A stretch of DNA of 64,000 nt from Malaya genurostris (lineage: Eukaryota; Arthropoda; Insecta; Diptera; Culicidae). The notes beneath the pieces are model-generated. The model was not told the origin of the DNA and ran no database searches. It was given only the letters and a program-made list of their open reading frames with translations. A program made the translations under genes and the position numbers. Every line of letters begins with the position of its first letter. Position 1 is the stretch's first letter. The stretch lies in contig NC_080572.1 of assembly GCF_030247185.1 (NCBI RefSeq), forward strand, positions 300,439,656-300,503,655, read 5' to 3'. Shown one piece after another: positions 43,722 to 55,690 of this stretch.

Positions 43722-44427
43722 TAAGGCCATCGTCCAAGTACCATGCGCGCGGATGGTTTTAGGAAATTTTCGATGGAAATTTCGAAAAATTTGCCAAAAC
43801 CAAAAACATACAGACCTTTGAAATACATTTATCTATCTACAGGGTGAAAATGGCTGGAAAATTCGGAGGATTTTCCGAGTCTTATCAAAAATAGCTCTGA
43901 AAAATTAGTGTTTTTGAGATCTTTCACAATTATCTGGAAAAATAAAGCTATGACATAAACTTTTTTTTTCAAATAAACTTTATTATGGATACACAGATTA
44001 CATTCGGACACATTTTTGGAAAACCTTTTCACGCTTTTCATAGAAAATCCACGAATTTCAAAAATTTCCACGAAATCGGTTATATGAAATTCGTTGATTT
44101 TCCATGAAAAGCGTGAAAAGGTTTTCCAAAAATGTTTTCGAATGTGATCCTTGTTGCCAGCATGAGGTTTTTTTTGAAAAAAAAATTTCATTCCATCGAA
44201 TTATTTTTTCAAATAATTGTGAAAACTTACAAAAAAAGCTCATTTTTTCAGCGCTATTTTTAATAAGACTCGTTAAATCCTCCGAATTTTCCAGTCATTT
44301 TCGCCCTGTAGATAGATAAAAGTATTTCAAAGGTCTGTATGTTTTTGGTTTTGTCAAATTTTTCGAAATTTCCATCGAAAATTTCCTAAAACCACCCGCG
44401 CGCATGGTACTTGGACGATGGCCTTAA
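43722..44427. repeat. 0.7 kb inverted repeat, arms ~345 bp
   Basis: The left arm starts AAGGCCATCGTCCAAGTACC (43722) and the right arm ends with the complement GGTACTTGGACGATGGCCTT (44427). Inner parts mirror each other (GAAAAGCGTGAAAAGGTTTT against AAAACCTTTTCACGCTTTTC) with a loop of only about 20 bp near 44077. No ORF has a domain. Foldback/MITE type or palindromic duplication. The ends lack an obvious target duplication. Confidence 0.8.
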
Positions 44428-46317
44428 CGGAGATATCGAATTTTTTGTGTAAGCGACTTTTCCCCCGTATTCCAGCAGTAGAAGTTCTGAGCGCTGTATG
44501 GCAAAGAAAGGCTTGGGAGCAACGTAAAACACTATTTTTTATACTGTTACGTACAATAGTTTCTAAGTACCAAAAAGACTGTGAACAGCATTATTTTTCA
44601 TGACATTTTGTCTCGGACCAATTTTAGCACGGTTCGTTTTTGGCAACATAATCGTTCGAATATGACATATTGGAAAGATGGCAGTACTTCCGAATTCTGA
44701 ACAATTTCATAATTATATTGATTTAAACTGCTTACAGCAATAAATGCTGGAAGAACAAAACACCCATATACCATTTGAATCAGTTCGTCGAGATCAGCAA
44801 ATGCGTATGTGACAAATAATTTCACTCAATTTTTTACCTTATTTTCGAAGATGACTCAACCGTTTTCTACAAACTCAGATTCATATGAAAATTCGTATGC
44901 TCCTAAACAAGGTTCCTGAATTATGTTTGGATCCGACTTCTGGTTCCGGAACTACAGGATGATATGTGAAACGAAATTAAAATTGTGTAACTTATTTTCC
45001 TCGTAGATGACTGAACCGATCTAAGATTCAAATGATATCTAAGAATCATCTAAGATTTGCTGATTTGAATAGTCGACAACCAAATAAACTTATTTCAGTT
45101 TTAGTGGTATTCAGTTTTCGATTTGGAAGGCACCCAACAATTTAACTCGTACTACGATTTCTCAAAGATGTCTATACTGATTTTTAAACATATTGAAACA
45201 AATGTAAACTAATCAGGTGAATTTGTCTGACTTCGGCTACACCGATTTTCGAATTACGGCTCCAGTATCGAATCGTTTCTCAAAGCTCAATCGTTTTCTC
45301 AAATAAAGCCAAATCGAATTTCAGAAAAAAATTCAAATTAAAATAAACTAAAATAATTAATTTTATTCAATGCTGACTTCCGATTCTGGAATTACAGGAG
45401 GATGAATTTTTAAAATTCAAACCGATATAGAAGATGATAATCCCGAAAAGCTTGAAAGTTGGACTCAAAACTATTGCAATTTATTCGTCATATGGCCATA
45501 CGAATCGGTTTGGTTTATGCTGGTTCCTGAATACCGGCTCTGGAAGTACCTTAAATTACCGTAAATTCTAAAGTGGAGCTCACTTCGACATATCATGAAA
45601 AGTTTAATCGATTGTAACCTTTTTAGATAAAGTAATGAGTGATTAAAATGTCAAATTGCAGCTTAAAACGACGGTCATTAAAATAATGTCATGAAAACCA
45701 AAGAATATTCATGAAAAAAACACATGCGGATTGATAAAAAAAGGTATCATCTCACTGATAGGTGGATTAAGCACGTTTTTCTTAGAAAGTTCAATTGATT
45801 ACCTACAACTTCTTCTTGGGCATATTTTTGGTAGAATCTATAGAATTCTAGCTATAACTAATGTGGCTAAAACACATACGCCCTTTTCATATATTAATCT
45901 TGAGTGCAAAAAATCTCTAGACCAGTGAGAAATACTTTATTTGCTATAACATGTGAAGTCTCATGCATATCGAAGGGAGTCGTGCCAACAGACAGCCGAT
46001 TCCGCATGGAGTTTCTCTTTAGTAAATAGCATTACCATTATGTCTGCTCAGTGGTTTATGTTGAACCGTTAGGTAGCGTTAGCAGTTTAACATAAACTGC
46101 TAACGCACTGATGAGCCGAAATTCTGAAACGTAAAAAGCGAAAATAATTATTTGCATTTAGCATAAACCCACGCGGTTCCACAAACCCCTAAATAACTAA
46201 GCCATAGATAAAGCGATGTTTTGGAATGGCGTGAAACACGAATTCAGATACTGTTGTATGCAATTGTATCAATGCACCTAAAAGATCATGACATTTTGTC
46301 TCGTTTCGATTTTAGCA
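44428..46317. repeat. Dispersed noncoding repeat with AGATG..ACCGATTT phrases
   Basis: GAAGATGACTCAACCGTTTT (44847) and GTAGATGACTGAACCGATCT (45004) are variants of a phrase also found at 43470, 46962 and 52740. 44600-44990 is homologous to 46280-46317 plus 46763-47100, that is, to the locus that received the tRNA-like MITE. Near 46070-46105 a short palindrome GCGTTAGCAGTTTAACATAA occurs; it recurs near 55560. No coding potential. Confidence 0.5.
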
Positions 46318-46762
46318 TGCACACTTCGAAAAAATCCTGTGATTTTACATCTTATCAGATGCACATAAATGGAGCGTCGCAGTTCACACAAATTTACGTG
46401 GAAGAACATTCAAAATTGTGTCTTAAATTCCATGACACGAAATTTATTATAGTAAAAAAGAATGGAAACTGATTTCGACCGCCGCGCGACTTGAACCGAG
46501 AATCTTTGGATCACAAAGTACGTCCGTTAATCGACTAAGCCACATAAACTCCCATCTGCTTGGCTGGTAAAAGGTGCATTTAAATGCATACAGTCGCACC
46601 GCTAGCCGAAAGCAAGTTACAGTCGAAACCAGTAAAATTCATGCTAATCAAACTTTAAGTAATTACAAATTAAATTTTCCGTCATTTGACAAATTAGGTC
46701 TTTATGAATTACATCGTATGAGGGATTAAGTCAACTGCGAAATTCAAATTTTTTTGGTATGT
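46318..46762. mobile_element. MITE carrying a tRNA-like domain (copy 2)
   Basis: Begins CACACTTCGAAAAAATCCTG near 46320 and ends with TTTTTTTGGTATG near 46762. It has the same internal order as 32281-32700, with the minus-strand tRNA-like block (TGGCTTAGTCGATTAACG near 46545, TCTCGGTTCAAGTCGCGCGG near 46495). The paralogous sequence at about 44618-44640 runs straight from TTTTAGCA to TTCGTTTTTGG without it, so the insertion borders can be read directly. Confidence 0.75.
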
Positions 46763-47100
46763 TGTTCGTTTTTGGTAACATAATCGTTCGAATATGAGGT
46801 CATCAGAAAGATGATAGTATTTTCGAATTCAAAGCAATTTCATATTTATATAGGTTTAAGCTGCTTACAGTAATAATTACTGAAAGGACATTTGAATTTG
46901 AATCAGTTCGTCGAGATCAGCGAACTTGTGCGATTGTGCGAATAATGTCACTCTATTTTCTCGGAGATGGCTTAACCGACTCCCTTCACCTAAGATTCAT
47001 TCTTAAGGTCTTAAGATCCCATAAAAAACTATTTGTTTTTTAATCAGATCCAACTTCCAGTTCCATTGGTACAGGGTTAGTTGGTTAGTGTGAAAATGTA

Positions 47101-49538
47101 AATTTCACATAAATTAATCGGGTTTGCAGATTTTTTTTAGTCGATGATTATCTCAACAAAAAAAATGTTTGAAAAAAAATCGACTTTGGGACTTGACTTT
47201 TGGGATTTCCGTATTTCTCCGAAATAGCTTAATTGAAGAAAAAGTACACGGTTCAGAGAAGGTTTACTAGATCTAGATCCGTGAGAGAGTTTTTCACAAA
47301 TTTCATTTGAATAATTTTCACTAACCCGGTTTGCAGTAGATAAATATTCATATTGCTCAAACATTTAATAATAACTATTCAAATTGCTTGCTAGCTACCT
47401 GAGTTCAGTATGTGAATGGGAACAGTTTGTTCTCAATTTACAAAAAGATTTTGTTGTTGGATAATTTTCAAAGTCATTTTTAGCAAAACGTCTTTAAAGT
47501 ATACCTGTACACCTTCGGGTGCAATATTTTAACCTCCTCCTCCTCCTCCTCCTCCTGCAAAGAGAAAATAACACACAAAGGATCCATAAAAATGTAGCAC
47601 TTTGTTAATGGTAGTATTGGGTGGATCTGGTGAAATATTTTCTCAATTTTGCTCTCAACGTCCAACCGGAAACAGAAGCAATTTCTACGAGGACGAGAAA
47701 TATTTTTTTTTCTAGATTAGAATCTAGCCGAAGTCTCACCTAAGCATGTGCTATTTTTTTACACGAACCTAGAAAACCACAATGTTTGCGGTTCGAATCA
47801 ATAACCACGGTAACGATGACTGCGCGAGAGCAATCGCCTGCTACGATGGTTTAAAAAGTCTAAAATACCCAATTCCCACCACAATCATTTTGGAATGTTC
47901 CGTTGCCAACTTTTTTGTTTTAGGCTAGGATGCATTTTGAATTGCTGTTTCCGTTGGTGGCGTGGCGAGTGGTTTTTTTTTTATTTTTTGTTTGCTCTCA
48001 TCCTCTGCGCCATTGAATGATCGTTAAAATGAAAAGTTTAATAAATTTTTATGACCGAACACAAAATGTTGGTCCTGCGTGCAAATAAATGAACAGACTG
48101 TGGCAATTTGTTGCTCGTTGCTGGTGAAATCATACTACAGGAATGTTCATTAAATACGAACAAGGATAACCACCGAAGGGGAAGCAAGGAACTACACAGG
48201 CATGGAGCGGAAAATTTCAAATTGTATAGAAAGTTTCATAGTCCACTTTGTCAGACAGAACTATTTGACAGGATAGCAGACAAAACCTGCATGATGGGTA
48301 GGTAGCAGTTTGAAATTATATTAAAAATTTAATTCAGATAATACCCACTCGTTTTTTAATTAGTTTTGTTGGCATTTATATAAAAAAGTATCTGATAAAT
48401 GATATCCTACTGCAATAAAACGGGTATAATTTATAGCTTTAAGGCGAGAAAACCATAATCACAGAATACGTGGCAGCATCTAACTGCCACACCACAATAT
48501 TTATGACGGCAATCAGTATAAAACGAATCAAAGCTCGCCATCTCGATAGTTGGCGATAGACTCATAAAACACGCCCATTTGTTCTGCTGACTGTTTTCCC
48601 ATCGTTCTTTGCCGAAGGAGATGAAAATCCCATTGTAAAGAGGCTGCAGCCGAAAACGGGAAAGCAAATGACAAATTCGTGTCGGTAGACTTTATTATCG
48701 TTCGAATTTAACTTTTTCCACTTTTCGAACTTTCGTTGCCATGAATTTCCTATTGAATTTATTGAATAAACATTTTCCGCTCGTCCGTGGTAGTGATTTT
48801 ATCTTACTTGTATTTGATTTCAGTAAATGAAAAATTCGTTAGATTTTTTCTCGCTCCCCTCCCTCCGTTTCGGCATCTGGAAAAAGGATCGTTTTCTCCA
48901 ACGACAGAGAAAACAATCGCTGAAGCAATCCCGTAGAGAGATTGGGGTAAATCCCTCCGACAGGAAATCGCCGGATTGCGAGGCAGATTTTATTTCTCGC
49001 TGGAGGATATCTAACCTTGCGTGCGTTGAATTTTTTCTCCCCTTCGAACAGCAATGCTAACAGCATCTGGTCAGTGCTCACTCAAGTGGATTAAAGAGAG
49101 CTTTTAGGAAGTTGATGTCACTTGGGATGGTTGCAAAACTGCCTGCCTGGAATCATTCGATAAGTCGGCTTCGGAAATAAAGCGTGTTGAAAGATGGATG
49201 GAAAACGATTGAGACGGCGTAATTGTTATTGGACATTTTTCTACGAGGGAACGGTGCGATAAGTGAGCACTTTTTCATAGTACAAAGAAATAGTCAAGAC
49301 AGTATTTGATTTTCATCAGTAGCGAATGAATTCTGAAGGGGAGCTCGTTTCGCATCAGTAACAATATAAATCATTAATTTCCACTATCTAACATTGTTAT
49401 TGCTCCTATAAGTTTAACCAGATCTTCATTTTTCTGTAAATTTTTATTTAAACATTATAGGATTTATCGTCAGAATCGAAAACACTAAAAATAGAGCTGA
49501 AGGAATGAAACATAATAAAACACCAATTGAACGAAAAG
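47101..49538. other. No supported gene; partly unique DNA
   Basis: Contains a (CCT)n run (47530-47554) and a TCGACTTTGGGACTT fragment of the MITE family near 47180. From about 48000 to 49350 the composition is more balanced and no repeats were recognised; candidate ORFs (48108-48305, 48827-49060) lack motifs. Confidence 0.45.
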
Positions 49539-49550
49539 AACATCAGCGCT

Positions 49551-49869
49551 CCACGGAAAACTGCTCCAATCGATGACCAACACGCGGGCCTCCCGCCGGG
49601 TATCCGTGGCCTGGGGGTGTTTCTCGCGGACCCATTGAAACGTAGAATCGTCATCTGGAAGACACTCGTGTTATATTCAATCCACCGAGCATTGTCGATC
49701 GCCAACTACAGGCTGAATCTGCAGAATTGACCATTGCGACCGTAATACGTCACTACCCTAATGATAATACCCTAGTTTTTAATTAGTCGTTAATCATGAT
49801 TAGGAAAAACCCTTGGCATCTTAGAGCTTAAGCAGTGTGCCTTTAAATATGTTATTATTGAATAAAAAA
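49551..49869 (+). mobile_element. 5'-truncated LINE 3' fragment with 12-bp target duplication
   Basis: AACATCAGCGCT occurs at 49539-49550 and 49870-49881. The insert ends in TTATTATTGAAT followed by a short A run. Its first part translates in one frame to a short relic of the type ..HRALSIANYRLNLQN followed by a stop near 49728, resembling the last residues of a Jockey-like ORF2; the rest is 3' UTR. The same tail occurs in the minimal insertion at 21554. Confidence 0.75.
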
Positions 49870-50159
49870 AACATCAGCGCTGCACTGACTTTTCCCACAA
49901 ATGGCAGAACCAATGGGTGCGTAAATTAAATAAAACATCGCGTTATTTTGTCATTTTTTGCGTAAAAATTCGTTCATACACAAAAGCATCTACGATCATA
50001 TTCTGAGACTATAGACATCTTTAAGAGATATTCCGAGATGCGAGAACTTCTTGGAATATTGTCCTATGCTACAGCAAAAACTGCAACGGGTAATATCTAT
50101 TATCTGTTTGCTTTTCGTATTTTTAGACCTACACATTGCTAACTTGTCTCTTTATAGCA

Positions 50160-50444
50160 GTTTATTTATTTATTTATTTGAGGAGCAGGGCAAAGCCCGA
50201 TAGGGATGAAATATAGTAATCACTCTCTCCAGCAGGCATAAAATCTCCTCATCTTTTGTATCTACAGATTACAATGACCCAACCCCAGATACATTCAGGT
50301 TTAAAACTAACAATTAAAACTATCAATTAAAGCTAAACCACTAACCCTATAACTAGTTGATTACACAGCATTACAGAGCAGCTTCCTTTAAAGGCGAGAT
50401 AGAAGAGAGAAGTGGATATGAAGATGGAAGAATAAGGTTTGTTA
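50160..50444 (-). mobile_element. Jockey/CR1-group LINE, 3' UTR half (split copy)
   Basis: The TTTA-rich tail at 50160-50179 is followed by GGGCAAAGCCCGATAGGGAT and GCAGGCATAAAATCTCCTCA, matching the 3' UTR of the LINE at 12305-13350. It ends where the 4.1 kb foldback begins and continues at 54564. Confidence 0.82.
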
Positions 50445-50482
50445 ACACTCCTAATACCAAGCCTACAAAAGTTACGCGAAGC

Positions 50483-51512
50483 ACCAAGCCTCAAAAAAAG
50501 TTGGAACGGTAACTTTAAGCTACATAGCTCTGTTGTTATTTGACCAATTTCGATAAATTTTTCACCCTCGAATTTTGTGAAGTTTGTAGATTATTTTAAG
50601 TATATCATTATTGGACGATCTTTTAGGAAAAACTAATGAAAATCTGATTTTTCCCGTTCCAAGTTTTTTTTCAAGCTCAAAATGTGCCCTATCTGCATTC
50701 ATGCGGCACCTGCATCGCGAATCGGATATTGAGAACTTCAACTTTACCGAGCCATAACTTTGTTGTTAGTCAACCGATCTTCAAAATTTGTTCACCATTG
50801 GAAAGGTACTACTTCCACGAATAAAATGCACTGAAAAAAAACTAAAAATAGGGTTGTCTACCCAAAGTTATAATGAAAACTGTAGATAGATGACCTAAGA
50901 AATGGTGAGACTTTTTACAATGATCGTAAATATCTCGAAATTCAAAGCGATGACCTGCATATTTTTACACATCATTCGATTGCTAGTGATACCAGCTACA
51001 ATTTTCGCTCAACGACCATTCCTGCACAATCAAAAGAAAACATTAAACAATCGATGAATTTATAAATATATATGAATTTTTCATTTTTTTTTCACATGTT
51101 TGTATATAACTCAAAAATTAAGGCGATGACATGTACATTTTTTTTTAATTCAGAATATTGGAATCATTACCAGAAACAATGTATTGATGATCAAAATTAT
51201 ATATCCGTTCAAAGAATTTCAAGAAATTTGGTACAAATACAGAGAATTTGTATTATTGGGAAAATTTTGCCAAACAACATGAAATCAAAACTTTTAAATT
51301 TTATGACATATATTTTTTTATTATTTTAGTTGGAAATTTATTATAAACAAAATTTACAAAAAAAAAACTGAAACTTGGATTTCACTGAAAATTTTAAAAA
51401 TTCTGGTAAATAGCTTAAAACTTTAAAAATAGTTTTATTTTTGTATTGGACAAACGATCTAAACAATTTTTATGCACAACCCAAACGCAATTGATAACTA
51501 CTAAAATTCTGA
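50483..51512. repeat. Left arm of the foldback element
   Basis: Pairs with 53467-54552 over about 1 kb. Landmarks shared in inverse order: CTATCTGCATTCATGCGGCA (50690), GTCTACCCAAAGTTATAATG (50857), AAATTCAAAGCGATGACCTG (50940) and TTTTTATGCACAACCCAAAC (51466). It contains at least two degenerate copies of a unit built around GCGATGACxTG. Confidence 0.8.
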
Positions 51513-52255
51513 TTTTGAGTTAAATTGCATTGCCCAGTGGTCCGGATCCACAATTTAGGGGGACAAAAACATTTGTGGCTTAACCTTATACTTTAGAGCT
51601 ATGATATCTTCAAAACAAATGATCAGTGAAGATAAGCCATAGGTTAATGTACATGGTATTAGGGTGGCTCTTATTATTAAGGTGATTCAAAACTTATTTT
51701 CCGGATGTGTTGAGGTAGAGGATAGCATTCTTCGTCAAAATTGTAAATAAACTTATATCGAGCAGCTTTGCTGAGGACACCATAGTAGTATCTGCAACGG
51801 TTTTAGTGTTACAGCTATTTTTAAAGAGCAACTTAGGGTGTTCCTCAAAAAATCAGATTTTTTGCTCTATAATTTATATTTTTCTCTTTTCGTATAGGTA
51901 TCTTTGAACATCTTTTAGAGTTTGTTGAAACCAATTTTTTAATGACTGGCGTATTTAGGTAACGTTTTCTGAACCGAAGTTATGAGCAAAACTAGTTCAA
52001 AAACAGGTTATTTTTTAACTGCTATATCTAACATTGAGGCAAACGAAAAAAAAATCCGTTTTTTGTATATGCAGAAAATATTTTTGAGCATGTTTGAGCA
52101 TGTTTGAGGAGATATTTTTTTAAATTATGTTCAAACATTGGGTTTTTTCATAGAAAATACTCGTATCATGTAAGTCATTTATAAGCTATATATGAAAATA
52201 AGGTATTTTTGTCTTCTAAAGTGTTAAATTAATTCAAGTTCATTTTAGGAAAGAA

Positions 52256-52565
52256 ATCGGTCTGCATTCTTCGGGGAATGCAGAATGGTGTCGCTTTTGT
52301 AAAATCTCTAAGGCCTCTCGGTGGTTGGAGGTTTTATCAACCGTGCATTTTGGCACCTGCAGATCGTTCAGCATCCATTCGGAAATGCAGGACGATTTAT
52401 TTCTTTATGTTTTGTGCTGTTTTCCCACCTCACCCAATTCCCATTTCCCTTCCATGTTCCTTTTATCCTTTCCTTTCCATCAGGAAGTTAATGAGAAGTT
52501 ACGCAAGGCACGAATCACCAAATAACTAGGGGAACATGCCACTTGAGCCAATTAGTTCTGATAAC
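52256..52565 (+). mobile_element. Family C LINE 3' UTR copy inside the foldback centre
   Basis: Starts CGGTCTGCATTCTTCGGGGA and AATGCAGAATGGTGTCGC, and proceeds through a pyrimidine-rich CTTTTATCCTTTCCTTTCC stretch to GGGGAACATGCCACTTGAGC and TTAGTTCTGAT. It is collinear with 5446-5830 read on minus, but lacks two of the three hairpin units. No ORF2 remains. Confidence 0.75.
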
Positions 52566-53466
52566 ATAGGTGCAGGGTTTCATTCAGTAAAAAGCATTCA
52601 AACGAAGAGGTTGTTTTTCGAGACGAAGACAACTGTAAGCTGCAAATAGATTGGTTGGTTGTTGCCAATCTCAAAGGCTGCTGCAAAGCCAATATTCGGG
52701 GCGATTCCAGTTTCATAAGTACCTGAAATAGTGGAACTCACTTCACTGAGAAAGATGGACTAACCGATTTGAGAACTGTTTTGTAGGTTACACTAGTTCA
52801 TGCACTAGCTTTCATGTTTTTCAAAAATCAAACAAAACTGATTGAAGAATACATTGTTTATATAAGAATAAGAGAGATATGAGAAAGGCATCATTACACA
52901 ACTAGGTGGATAAAAACAAGTTTTACTCAGTTACGTGTAATTTTTTGTGCTAAATTCGGAATTCTAATTTTCTGAATTGTTTACTAATAGAAAATTCAAA
53001 TAATTTTCGAATTCTATACATTCCGAAATAATTCTAAGTTTGTGATGTTTAAATTTTAATATTCTATCGGTTATAAATGATGTCGTTTAGGATAGCGGAA
53101 GGTTTAAGATATATGTTTTTGTTCTGAATTGCTTGTAAAACAAAAATCAAGCCATATGTTTTTTTTTAATTGTAGTTGGTTTCTTTTGCCATGGATTAGT
53201 ATATGAAATTCACATAATTTTACGTTCTATTTCTTATTGTACAAAGCCATTGAAATAATTTAAAATTTTCGTGTTGTCACAAAATTTATTTTAATAATAG
53301 AAACAAATTCTACGTCTCTTTGAAACAGATGAAATCAAAACGGATTCCAATATTTTCAGTTTGATTTGCAGAAACGTTGGAACGCAACATATATCAGAAA
53401 TTTTGAAATTCCCGATCTTCTACCGATTTTTTGAGATTTTACGGAAAACCTAAAGCAAAAAAACCT

Positions 53467-54552
53467 AATTTTAGTAGTTATCAATTCTGTTTGGGTTGTG
53501 CATAAAAATTGTTTAGATCTTTTGTCCAATACAAAAACATAATTATTTTTAAGATTTTCAGTGAAATCCAAGTTTCAGTTTTTTTTTGTAAATTTTGTTT
53601 ATAATAAATTTCCAACCAAAATAATAAAAACTTATACGTCATAAAATTTAAAAGTTTTGATTTCATGTTGGTTGCAAAATTTTTCCAATAATAGAAATTC
53701 TCTGTATTTGTACCAAATTTCTTAATTTTTGAGTTATATACAAACATGTGAAAAAAAATGAAAAATTCATATATATTTATAAATTCATCGATTTTTTAAT
53801 GTTTTCTATTGATTATGCAGGAATGGTAGTTGAGCGAAAATTGTAGCTGGAATCACTAGCAATCGAATGATGTGTAAAAATGTATAGGTCATCGCTTTGA
53901 ATTTCAAGATATTTACGATCATAGTAAAAAGTCTCATCTTTTCTTAGGTCATCTATCTACAGTTTTCATTATAACTTTGGGTAGACAACCCTATTTTTAG
54001 TTTTTTTTCAGTGCATTTTATTCGTGGAAGTAGTACCTTTCCAATGGTGAACAAATTTTGAAGATCGGTTGACTAACAACAAAGTTATGGCTCGGTAAAT
54101 TTGAGGTTCTCAATATCCGAATCGCGATGCAGGTGCCGCATGAATGCAGATAGGGCACATTTTGAGCTTGAAAAAAAACTTGGAACGGGAAAAATCAGAT
54201 TTTCATTAGTTTTTCCTAAACGATCGTCAATAATGATATACTTGAAATAATCTACAAATTTCACAAAATTCGAGGGTGTAAAATTTATCAAAATTGGTCA
54301 AGTAACAACGATTATGCGATTATGGAAAGAAAATTGGAAAGCAGATAGGGCATATTGGGCGCGTGAAAAAAACTTGGAACGGGAAAAATCAAATTTTCAA
54401 TGGTTATCCTTTACCATTGTCTGCTACAAAGTTTTGGAGTCAATCTACGAACTTCACAAAATTCGAGGGTATAAAATTTATTGAGATTGGTTGAAAAACA
54501 GCTGAGCTATGACAGCTCAAAGTTAGCGTTCCAACTTTTTTTGAGGCTTGGT
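53467..54552. repeat. Right arm of the foldback element, with extra subunit
   Basis: Complement of 50483-51512 plus an additional ~190-bp segment (about 54300-54490). That segment repeats the phrases AACTTGGAACGGGAAAAATC and TTCACAAAATTCGAGGGT already present just inside it. The arm has therefore undergone a partial tandem duplication not present on the left. Confidence 0.8.
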
Positions 54553-54563
54553 ATTTGGAGTGT

Positions 54564-55310
54564 AAAGGGAGCAGTGAATGAGCGTGGGCGAACGACGGGG
54601 TTAGAACCGGCATGTAGATCTAATTAGTGATCAAAAAGATGGTGAAAGACGGAGAAAATGAGAGGGAGGACGAACGGGTTAGTTTCGACGAATCTGATTA
54701 GTTTCCAATGAAGTTGGTGAACATTTATGTACTGGATAATTAAGGAATCATTGAATAAGCGTTTCATCACATTACGCGATAAATGAAAATCAAAGACCTG
54801 CGAGCAACTGTTGAATAAAAGACACATCCTGAGAAACGGTTCATTATATCCGTAGTTAGTTCTAGCACGAGGGATTCGTAAAAATGGATGAGAACGAAGA
54901 ATGGGACGATGGATGTCGAATTTGACCAATCGTAGGCGATCAGGGCAATCAATATGTGATTGTAATAAATCATCGATGAAAACAGCCTTGTAAACATTTC
55001 TACGAATACACAGCGGATCCAGTTCGATAAGTCGGCAACAATCTTCATAACTTGGAAGGTTTAATGGGTCTCTCCATGGTAGATTTCGGAGAGCCGAACA
55101 GCCAAAACGGCAGCCCCATACTCAAGCGATGATCGAACTAGTGCACAAAAAAGAGTTTTTAAGCAGTGTATGTTAACGAAATTTTCGATAATCCGAAATA
55201 TGAAGCCTAAGAGTTTCGATGTCTTCGAAATCATGTAGTCAATGTGATTCTTAAAATCAAGTTTGTCATCAAGAAGTTGCAGATATGTTCTCAGTAATCC
55301 AAGAAATTAA
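54564..55310 (-). pseudogene. Jockey/CR1-group ORF2 C-terminus (other half of the split LINE)
   Basis: On minus, a frame ending at 54624 reads VKFDIHRPILRSHPFLRIPR, ARTNYGYNEPFLRMCLLFNS and CSQVFDFHLSRNVMKRLF, typical of the C-terminus of this LINE group. Upstream in another frame are LEYGAAVLAVRLSEI and NWIRCVFVEMFTRL (near 55130-54985), showing at least one frameshift. It reads outward from the 4.1 kb insertion and matches the UTR half at 50160-50444. RT catalytic motifs are absent because of 5' truncation. Confidence 0.82.
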
Positions 55311-55339
55311 GTGAAAACAGGTCCTAAGATGTTGCGAAA

Positions 55340-55690
55340 CGTAAATAATTCAATTTAGTCATGTGCACTTTAGCACAAACCGGAACCCGAGAGGTTCCAA
55401 ACCCCCAAATGACTACTATCTGTTGGCGGCCAGCATTGCCATCAATTGGTTTCGTTACTTTCGGCACGTCAGAATAGACATTGCACATTTAGTGTAAAAT
55501 AAGTGCGTTGTAAATAGCAATGACTTTACGTCTGCTTAGCGGATTATGTTGATCCGCGAGGTGACATTAGTAGATCAACAAAATCTGCTAATGCACTGAT
55601 GAGCTGAATGCGAAACGTAAATAATTCAATTTAGTCATGTGCACTTTAGCACAAACTGGAACCGAAGAGGTTCCAAACCTCCAAATGAAT
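55340..55690. repeat. ~80-bp direct repeats with intervening palindromic segment
   Basis: CGAAACGTAAATAATTCAAT through TAGTCATGTGCACTTTAGCA and GGTTCCAAACC occurs at 55340-55412 and 55607-55684. Between them lies ATGCACTGATGAGCTGAA; relatives of this and of the repeat occur at 46070-46195. It could be the remnant of an element with terminal direct repeats or a simple tandem duplication of ~267-bp period. Confidence 0.65.

Larger units (their letters stand above)
50445..54563. mobile_element. ~4.1 kb long-inverted-repeat (foldback) element nested in a LINE
   Basis: Strong terminal repeats ACCAAGCCTCAAAAAAAGTT (50483) and its complement (to 54552). Pairing extends outward to ACACTCCTAATACCAAGCCT (50445-50464) against AGGCTTGGTATTTGGAGTGT (54544-54563); the left arm carries an extra ~27 bp between. 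The arms are about 1.03 kb (to ~51512) and 1.08 kb (from ~53467). The centre of about 1.95 kb holds a family C LINE tail and unassigned repeats. No transposase frame was recognised. Insertion splits a Jockey-type LINE. No convincing target duplication found. Confidence 0.75.
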
